A stretch of DNA of 64,000 nt, taken from Lunularia cruciata (lineage: Eukaryota > Streptophyta > Marchantiopsida > Lunulariales > Lunulariaceae). How positions within the stretch are numbered: the first letter of the stretch is position 1; each line of letters opens with the position of its first letter. The DNA is taken from NCBI GenBank assembly GCA_948567375.1, contig OX419761.1, positions 4,218,501-4,282,500 of the forward strand, given 5' to 3'. Positions 33,642 to 44,257 of the stretch are shown piece after piece. The position numbers and the translations under genes are program-made. The notes under the pieces were generated by a model. The model saw only the letters and a list, made by a program, of their open reading frames with translations, had not been told where the DNA came from and ran no database searches.

Positions 33642-35962
33642 TCATTCTTTGGGTACGACTGATTCTACTAATTTCTTCACTAATTCTACAACTTCTTCAC
33701 TACAATCTTTAATTGAGTTCACAAGTAATCTATCTACACTCTTATTTCCCGACCCACTCTTCTCTAATGTGTCAATCCTCAAGTCCGATGACACTTGTAC
33801 TCCTACGTCTACAACATCGGGTTTCTTCTCCACTGTCACACTATTCCAAATTTTCTCTAACTCCGAATTGACTAAATCTAATCTAAGACTAACATTATCT
33901 TCTACTTCTAACATTTTCCTATCTACGCGTTCCCTCAATTGGATCAACAAGGTGTTCATGTCCACGTCTTTGGCTTTCTGTTTCCGAGTCTCTTGCACAA
34001 GTAACTTCGACTCATGCAGACAAGCTTCTTCTAATCTTCCTTCAACCTCCGTGCTTAAAAGTGTTTGTAATTTCCCTGCAAGGTCTCCTACTGATTCCGA
34101 TGCATATCCTCAAGAACGTTCTACCTTCAACTCCACTTGATACATCTTCAACTTGTCTTTGTAGTCTGCAACGAGCATCTTCTTCTCCTCTGCATACTGC
34201 ATCTTCTGTTTCTCCTCACTCTTGACAAGTTCCCGCAATCGCTCTTCTTCTTCTTGTCTGGCCGCCAACTCTCTCTGCCATGCTTGATCTTTTGCTGCGG
34301 CACTCTTCTTCAAGCTGTCCAACTCCTGCTCCATCACAATGGTCATCGCCTTCAGATGAATGTTTTCGATGCGCACATCACTCACTTCCTCCTTCATCTT
34401 GCTCAGCCACATCGCCTGCTTCTTTAATTCTCTGGCTTGCTTCTGCAATTCTTTCTTTTTCTTTGCACAGCTTCCTTGTAGCACGCTCAACATTTTCTTC
34501 CTCAAGTCTTCCTCCCTCCAAAGATCTTCAATTTCTTTATTTCTTTGGACTTGATGCTCCTACAATTCCGTCACTTCATTCAACAGATACTTCACCATCT
34601 ACAGCTCATTCATCCCCTTTCTGCATTCTTGGGGAATTTCTCTACAATGTTCCTTCAACAGCTCCAGTAATGGTGTGACCACCTTTGTCAAATATGATAT
34701 CCCGACGAAGTTTTCTTCTTCTTCCTTGCCATCTTCGTCTGGAGCCTTGTCCTCCATCATTGGCTTCTTCATCCGAAGTCGCAATCTTTGTATCTTCATT
34801 GCGTCAGCACTGTCTTCATCTTTGCCTCTTAAACTGGGCCACGCAAGATTCTCTACCTCATCCTTTGGTCTTGACATATTCTCCACCATCGCATGACCTG
34901 CTTCACTTACCACCTCCAATTGCTGGACTTTTGGCTCTCCCTCAGTGTCGCTCCCAGACTCCTCACTCTTCAACGTGAGCTCTTCTTCTTCCGAGTCTTC
35001 CTGCGACTCAATTTCTTCATCCGACTCCAATCCCAATGATGCTTCTTTTATGACGTTAGTAGTCTTCAACATCAGCCTCCAAGTCTTGCGTTGGATGGCC
35101 GATGATTTGGCTTCTTTGGGTCTACTTTGCTTCTTTGTCTTTGGACTGGCAAACATCTTTGATCTTCCACTGTCCCGTCCTTGCAAAGTACTCATCATTC
35201 GCTTGCAGATGAAGCATATACACCTGTCCTTGCAAAGTACTCATCATTTGCTCGCAGATGAAGCATATACTGACGTTCCTCTTTGTCTGCTTCGTGTCTC
35301 AAGTCAGGGTGCATGTGCAAGACCATACGATGACGCTTGTCTTTTGACAGCAAGTTCAGCCCGAAGTAGAAATGAGCCACAAACGGTGCAAAATAATGTG
35401 GTGGCGAGCCCGTTCTCCAATTCACCACCATCTGCCTTGTTTGGTGATGGAAGCACTTCGCCCAATTCATTGGTACTCTTGCAAACATCTGATGGAAGAA
35501 GACTGCCTGCTGCATGGTCACGTAGGTCGTTTGCTCCGGCTTGAACATGGCCATCATCGCCCCCACGATACTTCTTCAGATTGGGTCCCGATAGGATTCC
35601 ACCTTGTAACCATTCGTAGTTCTTGGAGCAAAAAACGAGTTACGAATCTCCGTCGTCTCCTCTGCAGCATCACACTTCCGATAGAAGGTGACTCCTGTCG
35701 GCTCTCCTACTTCTCTCCCCAATACTAATCTCCAATCCGACTCAGTCCATCAAGCCGGATTGCCTCTCTTCCCCTCCACCTCGAGACCCTCCTCACAATT
35801 ACTGGCAGCGATCTCTGCCATCACTCCCGAGAAACTAAAATTCCAGTTCCATGCTAAAAAGGTAATCCAAAGTCTTACCAAGACTTTGATCTTGGCTACT
35901 ACATCTACTCTTCAGATTGCAAAACCTCTCACTGCCAGCGCGTTGACTACCTTCTTCGCCAT
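33642..35962 (-). pseudogene. LTR-encoded coiled-coil protein (ORFb), 5' LTR of A
   Basis: Same protein as 15,936-18,217: ATG at 35,962, the QQAVFFHQMFARVPMNWAK block, AHFYFGLNLL, an acidic region (SDEEIESQEDSEEEEL), coiled coil (DQAWQRELAARQEEEERL) and a tail ending ESVVPKE. Because it is in the 5' LTR it lies upstream of gag on the element's sense strand. A 49-bp tandem duplication shifts the frame near 35,200, and further breaks lie near 34,100 and 34,560. The breaks differ from those in the 3' LTR copy (the duplication is absent there), so they arose after insertion and the inserted element carried a more complete ORF. Confidence 0.75.
35177..35274. repeat. 49-bp tandem duplication in the 5' LTR of A
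   Basis: gtccttgcaaagtactcatc starts at 35,177 and again at 35,226. The 3' LTR has a single copy. The period is not a multiple of three, so it breaks the LTR ORF. Confidence 0.9.
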
Positions 35963-36191
35963 GATTTGTTCTCTTGTTCTACGCTGTTGGAAAACAAGAC
36001 AATCTCTTGGACGAGACACTCTAACTCCTTCAGGGTTTCAGAAAATCTCACTCTCGAGGGGCTTCCGGACACGCATTACTACTGGACGACTACTCAAAGG
36101 AATTGGGAATTTACTCAGAGTGTTTGAATTCCTCCTGCGCAGTCGCAATTTTATATTGCCCCAAATCGCAATCATTCTTCAGTCAATTTCA

Positions 36192-36443
36192 TCAGTGATT
36201 TTCTCTCTTCTGTGTGCACTCCCGGTCACTATCAAGACATGATTCTTCTGCCCCTCGCCATTTCTTGAAATGTACTTTCTTGCCACGTACAGAGGTTGTT
36301 AAACGGTCTTTGTCTTTCTTGTGTTTTCCAACCCAAAGACGGTGATCTTTGGACTGTTCTCGGTGTACTCCTCTTCCTAGTACCTCCATCATCGGATTTG
36401 ATGTCAACTTCTTTGGCTTTCCTCCAAAGTTACTTCCGTCCAT
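36192..36443 (-). CDS. Small basic ORFa in the 5' LTR of A, 83 aa
   Basis: Starts MDGSNFGGKPKKLTSNP and parallels 18,477-18,698, with an extended end (DRECTQKRENH) because the stop present in the other LTR is absent. It is rich in Lys and Arg. Same uncertain status as its partner. Confidence 0.45.
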   Translation of the reverse strand: MDGSNFGGKPKKLTSNPMMEVLGRGVHREQSKDHRLWVGKHKKDKDRLTTSVRGKKVHFKKWRGAEESCLDSDRECTQKRENH

Positions 36444-36528
36444 TCTTTGTCCGCAATTTGACTTTTCCGTGCTTAGTTTGTTTCTTAAACACTACCTATC
36501 CTAAAAAAAATTAAATGTGGGTACCACA

Positions 36529-36533
36529 ACTAT
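36529..36533. repeat. Target-site duplication of element A (right), actat
   Basis: Direct repeat of 15,073-15,077, placed immediately after the LTR terminus taccaca. Confidence 0.95.
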
Positions 36534-36751
36534 AATCCTTCCTTCTTCCTTACCTACTGGTTATATCTTTGTGTTTCCAAAAAACCAAGGAATTTGAAAG
36601 AAAAAGGTGTATGTTGAAAAGAGATGAGGCGTCACATCTACTATAAGAGCAAATCAAAGACTTGGTAGACAATTACTCTTGGAGTTGGGAAATTTGGAGG
36701 AAACTTAAGAGTTTATTTATTGTTGAGAGATTGGAGAGGTCTAATTCAAAT
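36534..36751. other. Short spacer between A and the B-like LTR
   Basis: About 220 bp with no recognisable coding or repeat structure. It may be a remnant of the sequence into which A inserted. Confidence 0.4.
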
Positions 36752-37314
36752 TGTAACACCCAATGATGCATGTATGCTCTATAGGGATATTAAGTTTGGT
36801 ATTGCAAGTAGTGGAGAAATATTATCTATATAGAATTTAGCTAAGCTTCTATTTTAGTCATGATTAGCTAGAGTTAGTCCTAGCTAAGGTAAATGTAACC
36901 CTATTTTAGGGGAAGAGAAAAGAATGAGATCCACTATTTTGGCTTCTAGTGTATTGACTTGGTATTATTCCTAATTATTTGACTTTGAGGAAAGAGTTGA
37001 GAGCTCTTGGGCCCACAAGCCATGTTGGTGTGGACTTTTTCTATAGTCCAAGGATAGCCTATGTGAAGGCATCCTTGACTTGGTTGGTAGGTGAGGATAA
37101 GATCATCCACCCATGGGATTATTCTTATATGCTTGGATATTCCTTTAGATTTTTGACTTAATTTCACTTTTAACCTTGTAACTTGAGTTACTTTGGCAAT
37201 TAGTAACTTTGGTGTGTAACTTTTTCATAAGTATATAAGCTAGGGGTGAGGAGGTACTCATCATACTTTCATTTGCAACTATCTCTCTCTCATTGAGTTC
37301 TCTAATGAGCAATG

Positions 37315-37319
37315 TCTTG
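37315..37319. repeat. Target-site duplication of C (left), tcttg
   Basis: Repeated at 41,066-41,070 directly after the LTR terminus. Confidence 0.93.
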
Positions 37320-37702
37320 TGTAGTACACACTTTTTTTGGTTTTGGATAGTTTTTAGGAAATTTTGAAGAAGTACATTAGTAAAGCCTAATGAGTGATAA
37401 ATAGGAAGGAAATAAGAAGAAGCATGTGCTTGGGGCTAAACCCAAAGTCAACCTCAGTTCAAGACCAAAGGATCCAAGATGGACAAGAGAGAAAGACGAA
37501 GAAGGGGACTTCATATCGGGCGGTGTAGTTTGATCCAAAGAACCTATGACAAACTTCTTTGGAGTCGGCCAATCAAGAAAGTACGCAAGAAGAAAGTAAT
37601 GACATTGGGATCAAGAAGTTCTTGATAGTGACAAGAAACAACCCCACAAAATCAGTGACTGGAGAGGAGAAACAACTAAAGAATGACCAATCAGCGCAAG
37701 AC

Positions 37703-37710
37703 TATAAAAT
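37703..37710 (+). promoter_or_regulatory. TATA box upstream of the LTR ORF in C
   Basis: tataaaat, about 225 bp before the ATG at 37,934. It aligns with 18,401-18,410 of element A. Another TATA-like word, ctatttaaag, is at about 37,756. Confidence 0.5.
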
Positions 37711-37933
37711 CTAGAGTTTTGCAAGGAAGCAGTGCAATGTCCAAATGCTATCTTGTCTCTATTTAAAGTCAACCCAAGGTGCTGCAAATTGCAAATCCGC
37801 AAGAGGAAGAGTGGGTTAGGATCTTGGGAACAATCTTCCACAAGAAATGGGTGAGGAAACACACAATTGCCCCAAAAGTGAGTTAGTAGAGTGCAGTGAG
37901 TGGACTTGCAATTCATAGATTAGAAGTAGTAGC

Positions 37934-40219
37934 ATGGATCAAAGTCTTGGCGAGACTTTGTATCCCGTTCCTGGCTTAGAACTAGAACTTCAGTTTTCTA
38001 GGTTTCATGGTAGAAATTGTAGTGAGCAATTGGAAGGATGGGCCAAAGCACAAGGGGAAGAGAGGAAATCCAGCTCAATGGACGGAGTCAGATTGGAGAA
38101 TAGTCATGGAGAGAGAGGCAAGAGAGGTAGGAGGTACCACCTTCTATTAGAAGTGTGATGCTTCAAAAGAGACTGCCAAGGTGAGGAACTTGTTCAATCA
38201 ATCTTGAACCAAGAATGGGTATAAGGTGGATAGTTATAGAGACCCCAAGCAGAGAGGGATTGTAAGCGATGATGGCAATGTTCAAGCTGGAGTGAACCAC
38301 CTATTTTACAATGCAACAAGCGGTGTTCTTTCACCAAATGTTTGCAGGAGAGGCAGTAGATTGGGCAAAATGTATGCATCAACAAGTGCAGCAGATGATT
38401 TTGGGTTGGAAAATGGATATGCCACCACATTACTTTGTGCCCTTTGCAGCTCATTTTTATTTTGGGCTGAACTTGTTGACTTTGGAAGAAAGAAATCAAA
38501 TGCGCTAGCACTTTCATCCAAATCTACGAAAAGAGGTAGATGCAGATGAACAATATTATATAGAGAGGGTACAAGACAGGGATGAGTACTACCAAAAAAG
38601 TGGGAAGGAGAGAATTGTAGCAATTGACATCTCGAGGGCTAGAAAGAGAACCAAGCCAAAAAGTTGCCTTGCAAAAATTCAGCCACAGAAGGTGCAAAAG
38701 CTTAACCCAATGGCAGTGATGGTGAAAATGAAGGAATCAATGCTAGAATCCAAAGAAGAGTCCTAAGGGGAAACCGGATCAAAGGGAGAAGAAGAAGAGT
38801 TCACCCTACGAAGTGAAGAATCGAGTAGTGGCAGTGAAGGCAAGATAGAGGTTCAGCAAACCCAAAGGCATATGGTGGATATAAGGAAGCCGAGTCCAAA
38901 AGTCTCTACAATTGAGTAGAGAGGTGAGAAGAAGAAGGAAGAAGAAGCATTGACACGACCACAAACTTCTAGAGGGAAGAACAATGTGCACGTAGCCAAG
39001 GTGGGGCCCAGTAAACTCATCACAAAAGAGGAGGAGAACTCGGATGTGGAAACCTTGAAAGTACAAAGTTTGTGACTTTGGAGTAAGGTGCAAGAAGGAG
39101 TGTTGCTTGAAGAGGAAGACAAAGGCCGAGCCAATGATAAGGAATGTGATAGAGTGGAGTATCTGTCAAAAGTTGTGTGTCTATTGCTGGCATTCCTACA
39201 ACAGAAGAAAGTAGAGATGGTGAGTGTCAATCTCAATGTGCATGATGAGTTGGCAGTAGTAAAGAAGTGGAGTGTAGAAACCTCATTGTTGAGAAGTAAG
39301 CTAACGAGGGTAGTAATGGAAGCCAAAGAACTTCGGGTTGAGGAGATTCTTTAGAGTAAGAACTTTGGAGTAATGAGGGAGGATTTAGTAAAGTATCACG
39401 AGGAGGCAAAGGAGATGACAACATTGGTTGCAGTGCTAAAGGGAGAAATTGCTGATGCTCAAGTAGAGTTAATACACTCAAAGGCAAGTACAGCGGTTTT
39501 GGAGCAAGAGTTGGAAAGTCTCAAGAAGAAGGCCGCTGAGAAAGATCAAGCCTGGCAGCGAGAGTTAGCCGAGTGTGGTAGAGAAGAAGATCAATTGTGA
39601 GGATTGGTGAGGGTGATAGAGGAGCAGATTACTATGAATCAAAAGGAGAAGGAGGTGATGAAGGCTGAATTCAAGGACAAGCTCCAAATGTATCGCAACA
39701 AATTGGAGGAAGAAAGAAAGAAGGAGAAGCTCAAGATTGAAGGAGAAGCTGATGAGGTAATTGGGGTGATAAATGAAATCAAGGTGATGTTGAGCACGAA
39801 GGTTGAAGGTAAACTAGAAGAAAGAAAGATTGCACGAGTTGAAATTGTTGGTGCAAGAGACACGCAAGAGAAAGGCAAAGGACACGAAGTTGAACAATTT
39901 GTTAATTCATCTGCAAGAACAAGTAGATAGAAAGATGTTAGAGGTAGGAGACATTGTGTGTCTCAGGTTGGATCTTGTTAGGATTGAGTTAGAAAAACTT
40001 TGTTGTGAGGTACAAAAAGTAAGAAGACCCAAAGTTGTAGAAGTAGGAGTGCATGTGTCTTCGGAATTGTCATCTAAGATATTAGAGAAGAGTGGGGTGG
40101 AGGATAATGAATTAGATAAGATACACACTAGTGCAATTGTAGTTTGTAGTGAAGACATTGTAGAAATAGAGGAGTTAGGAGTAGGATTGAGTAGACCCAA
40201 AGATGGTGAAATTCTCTAG
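37934..40219 (+). pseudogene. LTR-encoded coiled-coil protein (ORFb), solo LTR C
   Basis: Spans 2,286 bp, almost exactly the length of the copy in A (2,282 bp). Pieces in several frames: the RGNPA-type segment, then QQAVFFHQMFAGEAVDWAKC, PPHYFVPFAAHFYFGLNLL and HPNLRKEVDADE; an acidic block (EEEEFTLRSEESSSGSE); coiled coil (AAEKDQAWQRELAECGREED); and tail HELKLLVQETRKRKAKD, QVDRKMLEVGD and VGVHVSSEL. There are at least four frame changes plus stops. Most differences from A in conserved blocks are synonymous or conservative by eye. Confidence 0.72.
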
Positions 40220-40386
40220 AGATCATTGGGTTTGGAAGCCAAAGTCGAAGTAGACATCGGATAGGAGTAGAAATAGTTTTGAGATTTGAAAAGGTAGATA
40301 TGAAGAGGTGCATTGTCATTTTGGATTTGCAAGTAGGAAGAGTTATTGTAAAACGGTATAGTTTTTAGTAACTACCAATTGCTTTA

Positions 40387-40396
40387 CTATTTAAAG
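40387..40396 (+). promoter_or_regulatory. TATA-like box before the 3' part of LTR C
   Basis: ctatttaaag followed by ggagcatttgcag. Conserved in position and flanks with A (15,744) and D (52,429), and about 670 bp before the LTR end. Confidence 0.6.
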
Positions 40397-41065
40397 GGAG
40401 CATTTGCAGTCATATGTTGTTTAGTATTCATTATTTCTGAGAATAGATAAATCTAAGTGCTGATTTCAATGCTAGTTGCTTAAGCTTGATTCTGAGTATC
40501 AATTCAATGTGTGTGTTTGTGAGAATATGGAGAATTCTAAAGTGCAAGTCAATATGCTTGTTGGATGTTAGATTCTATAGCCTTGATCTTCTTTCTGTGT
40601 GTTTGACCCTAACTGAGGTGCAATTGGAGCAATGCCTTGACAAATTTGAGAGGAATTGTAGTGTTGGTAGTTTTCTGCATTTGTGAGTGCAACGTAGTGT
40701 TGATGTGAAGCAATTTTGATCAAGGAAGTTGTGCCTTCAGTGGAGAGGTGGAACACAATTTTGAGGCAAAGTCATTTTGAAGTGAAGTGCCATTTAAGGA
40801 GAATTTGAATCATCACAATCAAGATTGTTTGGAAAGATTTGAGGAAGTTGTGATTATGGGTGACAAATTGTTGTGACAAGACTGCAAGTCAGTGCTTGTT
40901 ACTCTCTTCTAGGTGTGGTTTCTACTTGAGAGATTAAAGATACAACCAAGAAAGATTGCTTGTTATTGTTTGACTTTGTATTTTGACATTTTTGACTAAT
41001 ATCTCTACGGGAACAAACTTTACTTACCTAATTACCGCAAAAGTGATATTTGCCGGGTTGTCACA

Positions 41066-41070
41066 TCTTG
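41066..41070. repeat. Target-site duplication of C (right), tcttg
   Basis: Pairs with 37,315-37,319. The host B-like LTR resumes here. Confidence 0.93.
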
Positions 41071-41194
41071 AGTCTTGGAGTCTTAGCCTTGGAAGAGTGT
41101 GATGGAGTTGGGCTTCTTTGTCTTCTTAGTCCATGGTGCGCTACCTCAATAGCCATCAGAGGTTCATCTTGAGTGAGAGACATGCAAGCTCATA

Positions 41195-44100
41195 GAACTA
41201 GGTAGCACTATTTTCCATAAAAATGCAAGAGTATGATGAGTACACCAAGCATCTCTCAAGAGTGAAAAAAAGCTTCAAGGTGCTCTAGGCTGATATGTTA
41301 TCATTTGAAGAGAAATATTAGATTAATCATCTCTTATACATTCTTCCTCCAAGCTATGAAACCATTTTCATTGCTTTGAAGGCTAAGCCTATTGAGGTTA
41401 TGACATGGGAGTATGTGGCAAAGCTGATAAAGTTTAACAAAGTTTGGAAGGTCAAAGAGAAGAAACAAGGTACAAATGAGCTATTAGATGTTGTTCTATT
41501 TAGTGCTTCCTCATAGTCAAGGAAAGGACCAAGTAGAACATCAAACGTACTTGGAAAAGAAGTTGATGTATGCAACAAGAGATAATTTTCTACCATAGAA
41601 GAGGTCATATTGTACCTCTATGTCCTAAGAAAGGAGAGTAGAAGGGAGAGAAAAAGAGATGATGAAGGCAAAAAGAATACCTAGTCCAACCAAGGAATGT
41701 TGTCATGGAGTTTCTTATTTCCACTACCCAAAAATTGGTATCCTTGCTGAATAGGCTCAATATATTTGGATATAATTGTTGGCTCAATCTAGAGGTTCCT
41801 CAAAATCTTCACTTATTCCAAACAAAACCAAATAAATATCCATAGTTCAAAAGGTTCATTGAACTGAAAAAAATTATTCAAATTGTACAAGATACAATTC
41901 TTTATGTAATTGTTTGAAGCACATTGTCAATATTCTCCCTCTTATGAGTGTTGAAACTCTATCCTTGATTCTTGTCAATTTTGAAACTTTTGTAAATCTA
42001 CTTTTCAAAACCTTCGTTGCCTTTGTCTAGACCAATCACATTGATCAATCTCAACATTCTCACTCTTATGAGTCTTGAAACTCTATCCTTGATTCTTGTC
42101 AACTTTGAAACTTTTGTCTAAATCTACTTTTCAAAACCTTCCTTGCCTTTGTCTAGACCAATCACACTGATCAGTCCCAAATCCTTCTCTCAAACCCCCA
42201 ATCCACAATCCACTCTCTTAGTCTCTAATCTCTTTTCACTCTTGTGACTCTATATCTCTATCTATAAACCAAATTTTGAGAGTGCTTGATAATCATAATC
42301 AGAATTCACTCATGCTAATCTTGATCTCCATCAATCAATTCCATCAATAATCCTCCCTTGAGTAGATGCACTACACTTAAATATATATCTCACAAGCCAC
42401 ACCACACCATATGGAAAGAACCACCAACACAACCCAATGTGCAAGCTCCTAAGCCCCCACCACTTGTGAAAATAAAGAACCTCCAAATCCAACACAATTG
42501 GATAGGCTATGCCACTTCAAAAAAAAAAGGAAGAGCTCAAATCCTCCACAAGTAGGCATGTAGATGCCAAGTGACATGCAGGGACAAATCAAAGTATGGG
42601 AATAATAATGGGTACATGAATGATACTTGGTATGGAAAAATCACAGTTTGGGAATTGAAAAAAATCAAGTGCTTGTAACTTCTTCTCTAGACCTCTATTT
42701 GTAACAATCTTGGTGTCTATAGAAAGCTCTTGAGAAGATGTTTCCAAAAACGGAATTACAATTCATTTGGACTAGTATAATTTATTGATAAATTGGCCCC
42801 AATGTGAGCTACTTCTTCCCACTCCATCTTCACAACAATCTCCTTCAAGAGAATTTCTCCCATGCAAAAAATATCATCCTTAATATTCATTATAGAACTT
42901 CAGATAATTTATATCAGAATAAATTAAGATGGGTTCTCTCATGAGTAAGCAATCCACTTCATGACAGTGCAAACTTGCAAGCTAAGCATACAATGTAGAT
43001 ATTATGAGTGATGAAGGAGGACACTTAATTGAACAGTTTGATTGAAGACTGTTTGCAAAAACACAAAAGTGCTCAAATGGTTCAAGGTGGTTCTTAGATT
43101 CCAGTGTCACCACTCACATCTACTACCAAAAGGGGTTGTTCTCAACTCCTCAACCTCTTAAGACTCCAAAGAGTGTTCATTGTGGACATGTGATTCTAAA
43201 TCTAGTGTTAGAAATTTGGAAAGTGCGTATTGTCTTCACATGAGTACTTGACACAAGTTATATATGAGCTATTTGAAGAACATTCTATATGTTCCCAAAT
43301 ACACCAAGAACTTAATGTTAGGACACCGGCTACTTGATCATGGAGTGGATATTTTGTTCCAAAGTAATGGAAAGCAATGTACTCTAAAGAAAGGAGGACT
43401 GGTTCTTGGGTATGAAATTGCAAAAGGTAAGTTGTTCAAGTTGATGAAAGCTAATTTCTCAAATTATGCATTGGTTGCATAAAATTGCAATGATATCTAT
43501 CTTTGGCATATGGTTAGGACACCTAGCAAAGCCAAATATCCATGCTTTGGTAAAGGTAATGAAAGGGTTGAAAGTAGATCACAAAGGAAAACTCAAATTT
43601 TGCAATGGATGTGTAGAAGGAAAAGGCATATAAGGCTCAATTCCCAAGGAATCCTCAACCATAGCCTTTGGTCTTTTGGAAACCATATGTTTTGATATAT
43701 GATACATGATTAAGAGATCATTGAGTGGAGCAACCTTCTATATCTCTTTCATGAATGATTATAGTACAAATAGTTTTACCTACGTCATGAAGAGCAAGGA
43801 TAAAGTACTAAAAAGATTGAAAAGTTTGTAGCCATGGTTGAGTTGAAAATGGGGAGGATAGTCAAAAAATTGGGAACAAATGGAGATACTACTATGAGTA
43901 CAAGAACAAGAAATTTCTTTCTTATAAGAGAAATAAATTGTTATTGACTATACTACTAGAGATAGTCCTACATAGAATAGAGTTGTAGAAAGGTTGAACG
44001 AAATGTTGGTGGATCTTGGTAGATGAGATCATAAGTTCACTTTTAGATAAGGCAATAACAATGCTTCAACAAAAGTTAGAGAGGAAGTTTTGGGATGCAA

Positions 44101-44257
44101 CTACCAATGATACAATTTTCTTAGAAACATCAATGGTACTATTGCATAACAAGGGATAACTCCTAAAGAATGTTGGAGTGGAAGGAGGTCTGATGTTTCT
44201 ACATTGAGAGTCTTTGGTTATCTTTGTGATAGTCCAATTGCAACTTACTTATAGTGT
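41195..44257 (+). pseudogene. Element K: decayed Ty1/copia gag-pol fragment
   Basis: In order: a copia gag-like segment (LPPSYETIFIALKAKP, about 41,345-41,400) and a knuckle-like HIVPLCPKKGE; protease remnant WFLDSSVTTHIYYQKGLF (about 43,085; usually DSGAT); a pre-integrase segment (YLKNILYVPKYTKNLM, about 43,264) and a GAG-pre-integrase stretch near 43,500; then integrase pieces (FMNDYS, near 43,750; VGRLNEMLVDLGR, near 43,990; TPKECWSG, near 44,160). RT and RNase H are missing, cut off where long-LTR copy F begins. Frames change often and stops abound, so it is long dead. It lies directly beside the B-like LTR but belongs to a different superfamily. Confidence 0.75.

Larger units (their letters stand above)
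15078..36528 (-). mobile_element. Element A: complete Ty3/gypsy retrotransposon with 3.7-kb LTRs, interrupted by element B
   Basis: The order in minus orientation is 5' LTR (36,528 to 33,014 plus 25,209 to 24,979), primer-binding site, gag, protease, RT, RNase H, integrase, polypurine tract, 3' LTR (18,783 to 15,078). Perfect 5-bp target-site duplications flank it. Without the 7.8-kb insertion B it is about 13.6 kb, more than half of it LTR. No chromodomain is visible. A 231-bp sample of the two LTRs differs at 8 or 9 sites (roughly 3.5-4%), so it is older than B. Stops and at least two frameshifts in gag-pol show it is no longer autonomous. Confidence 0.93.
33014..36528 (-). repeat. 5' LTR of element A, outer segment
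   Basis: Continues the LTR after element B (aaacaactcttgattgtgatg matches 15,309 onward) and ends ggtaccaca at 36,528. With the inner segment the LTR is about 3,746 bp. It is 40 bp longer than its partner, mostly through a 49-bp tandem duplication at 35,177-35,274. Confidence 0.95.
37320..41065 (+). mobile_element. Solo long LTR C (3,746 bp)
   Basis: Starts tgtagtacacac and ends gccgggttgtcaca, matching the termini of A's LTR. The perfect 5-bp duplication tcttg flanks it (37,315-37,319 and 41,066-41,070) inside a B-like LTR, where the uninterrupted sequence would read gcaatgtcttgagtcttgg. No internal region is present, so it is a solo LTR formed by recombination. It contains the same ORF and promoter plan as the LTRs of A, although its DNA is strongly diverged. 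Confidence 0.93.
36752..41194 (+). mobile_element. B-related LTR, interrupted by solo LTR C
   Basis: 36,752-37,319 (start tgtaacacccaatgatgcatg) and 41,071-41,194 (end gcaagctcata) together align with the whole LTR of B, including ggtgaggaggtactcatcat and ccatggtgcgctacc. Many substitutions and small indels mark it as much older. No primer-binding site follows and the flanks show no matching duplication. It is a solo LTR or an end fragment. Confidence 0.85.

Noticed and set aside
33535-34140. 201-codon plus-strand Ser/Thr-rich ORF in the 5' LTR of A
   Set aside because: Antisense shadow of the Glu/Lys-rich tail and coiled coil on the minus strand; the protein conserved among copies is on the other strand.
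34945-35544. 199-codon plus-strand ORF in the same LTR
   Set aside because: Antisense shadow of the acidic region and aromatic domain of the LTR ORF.
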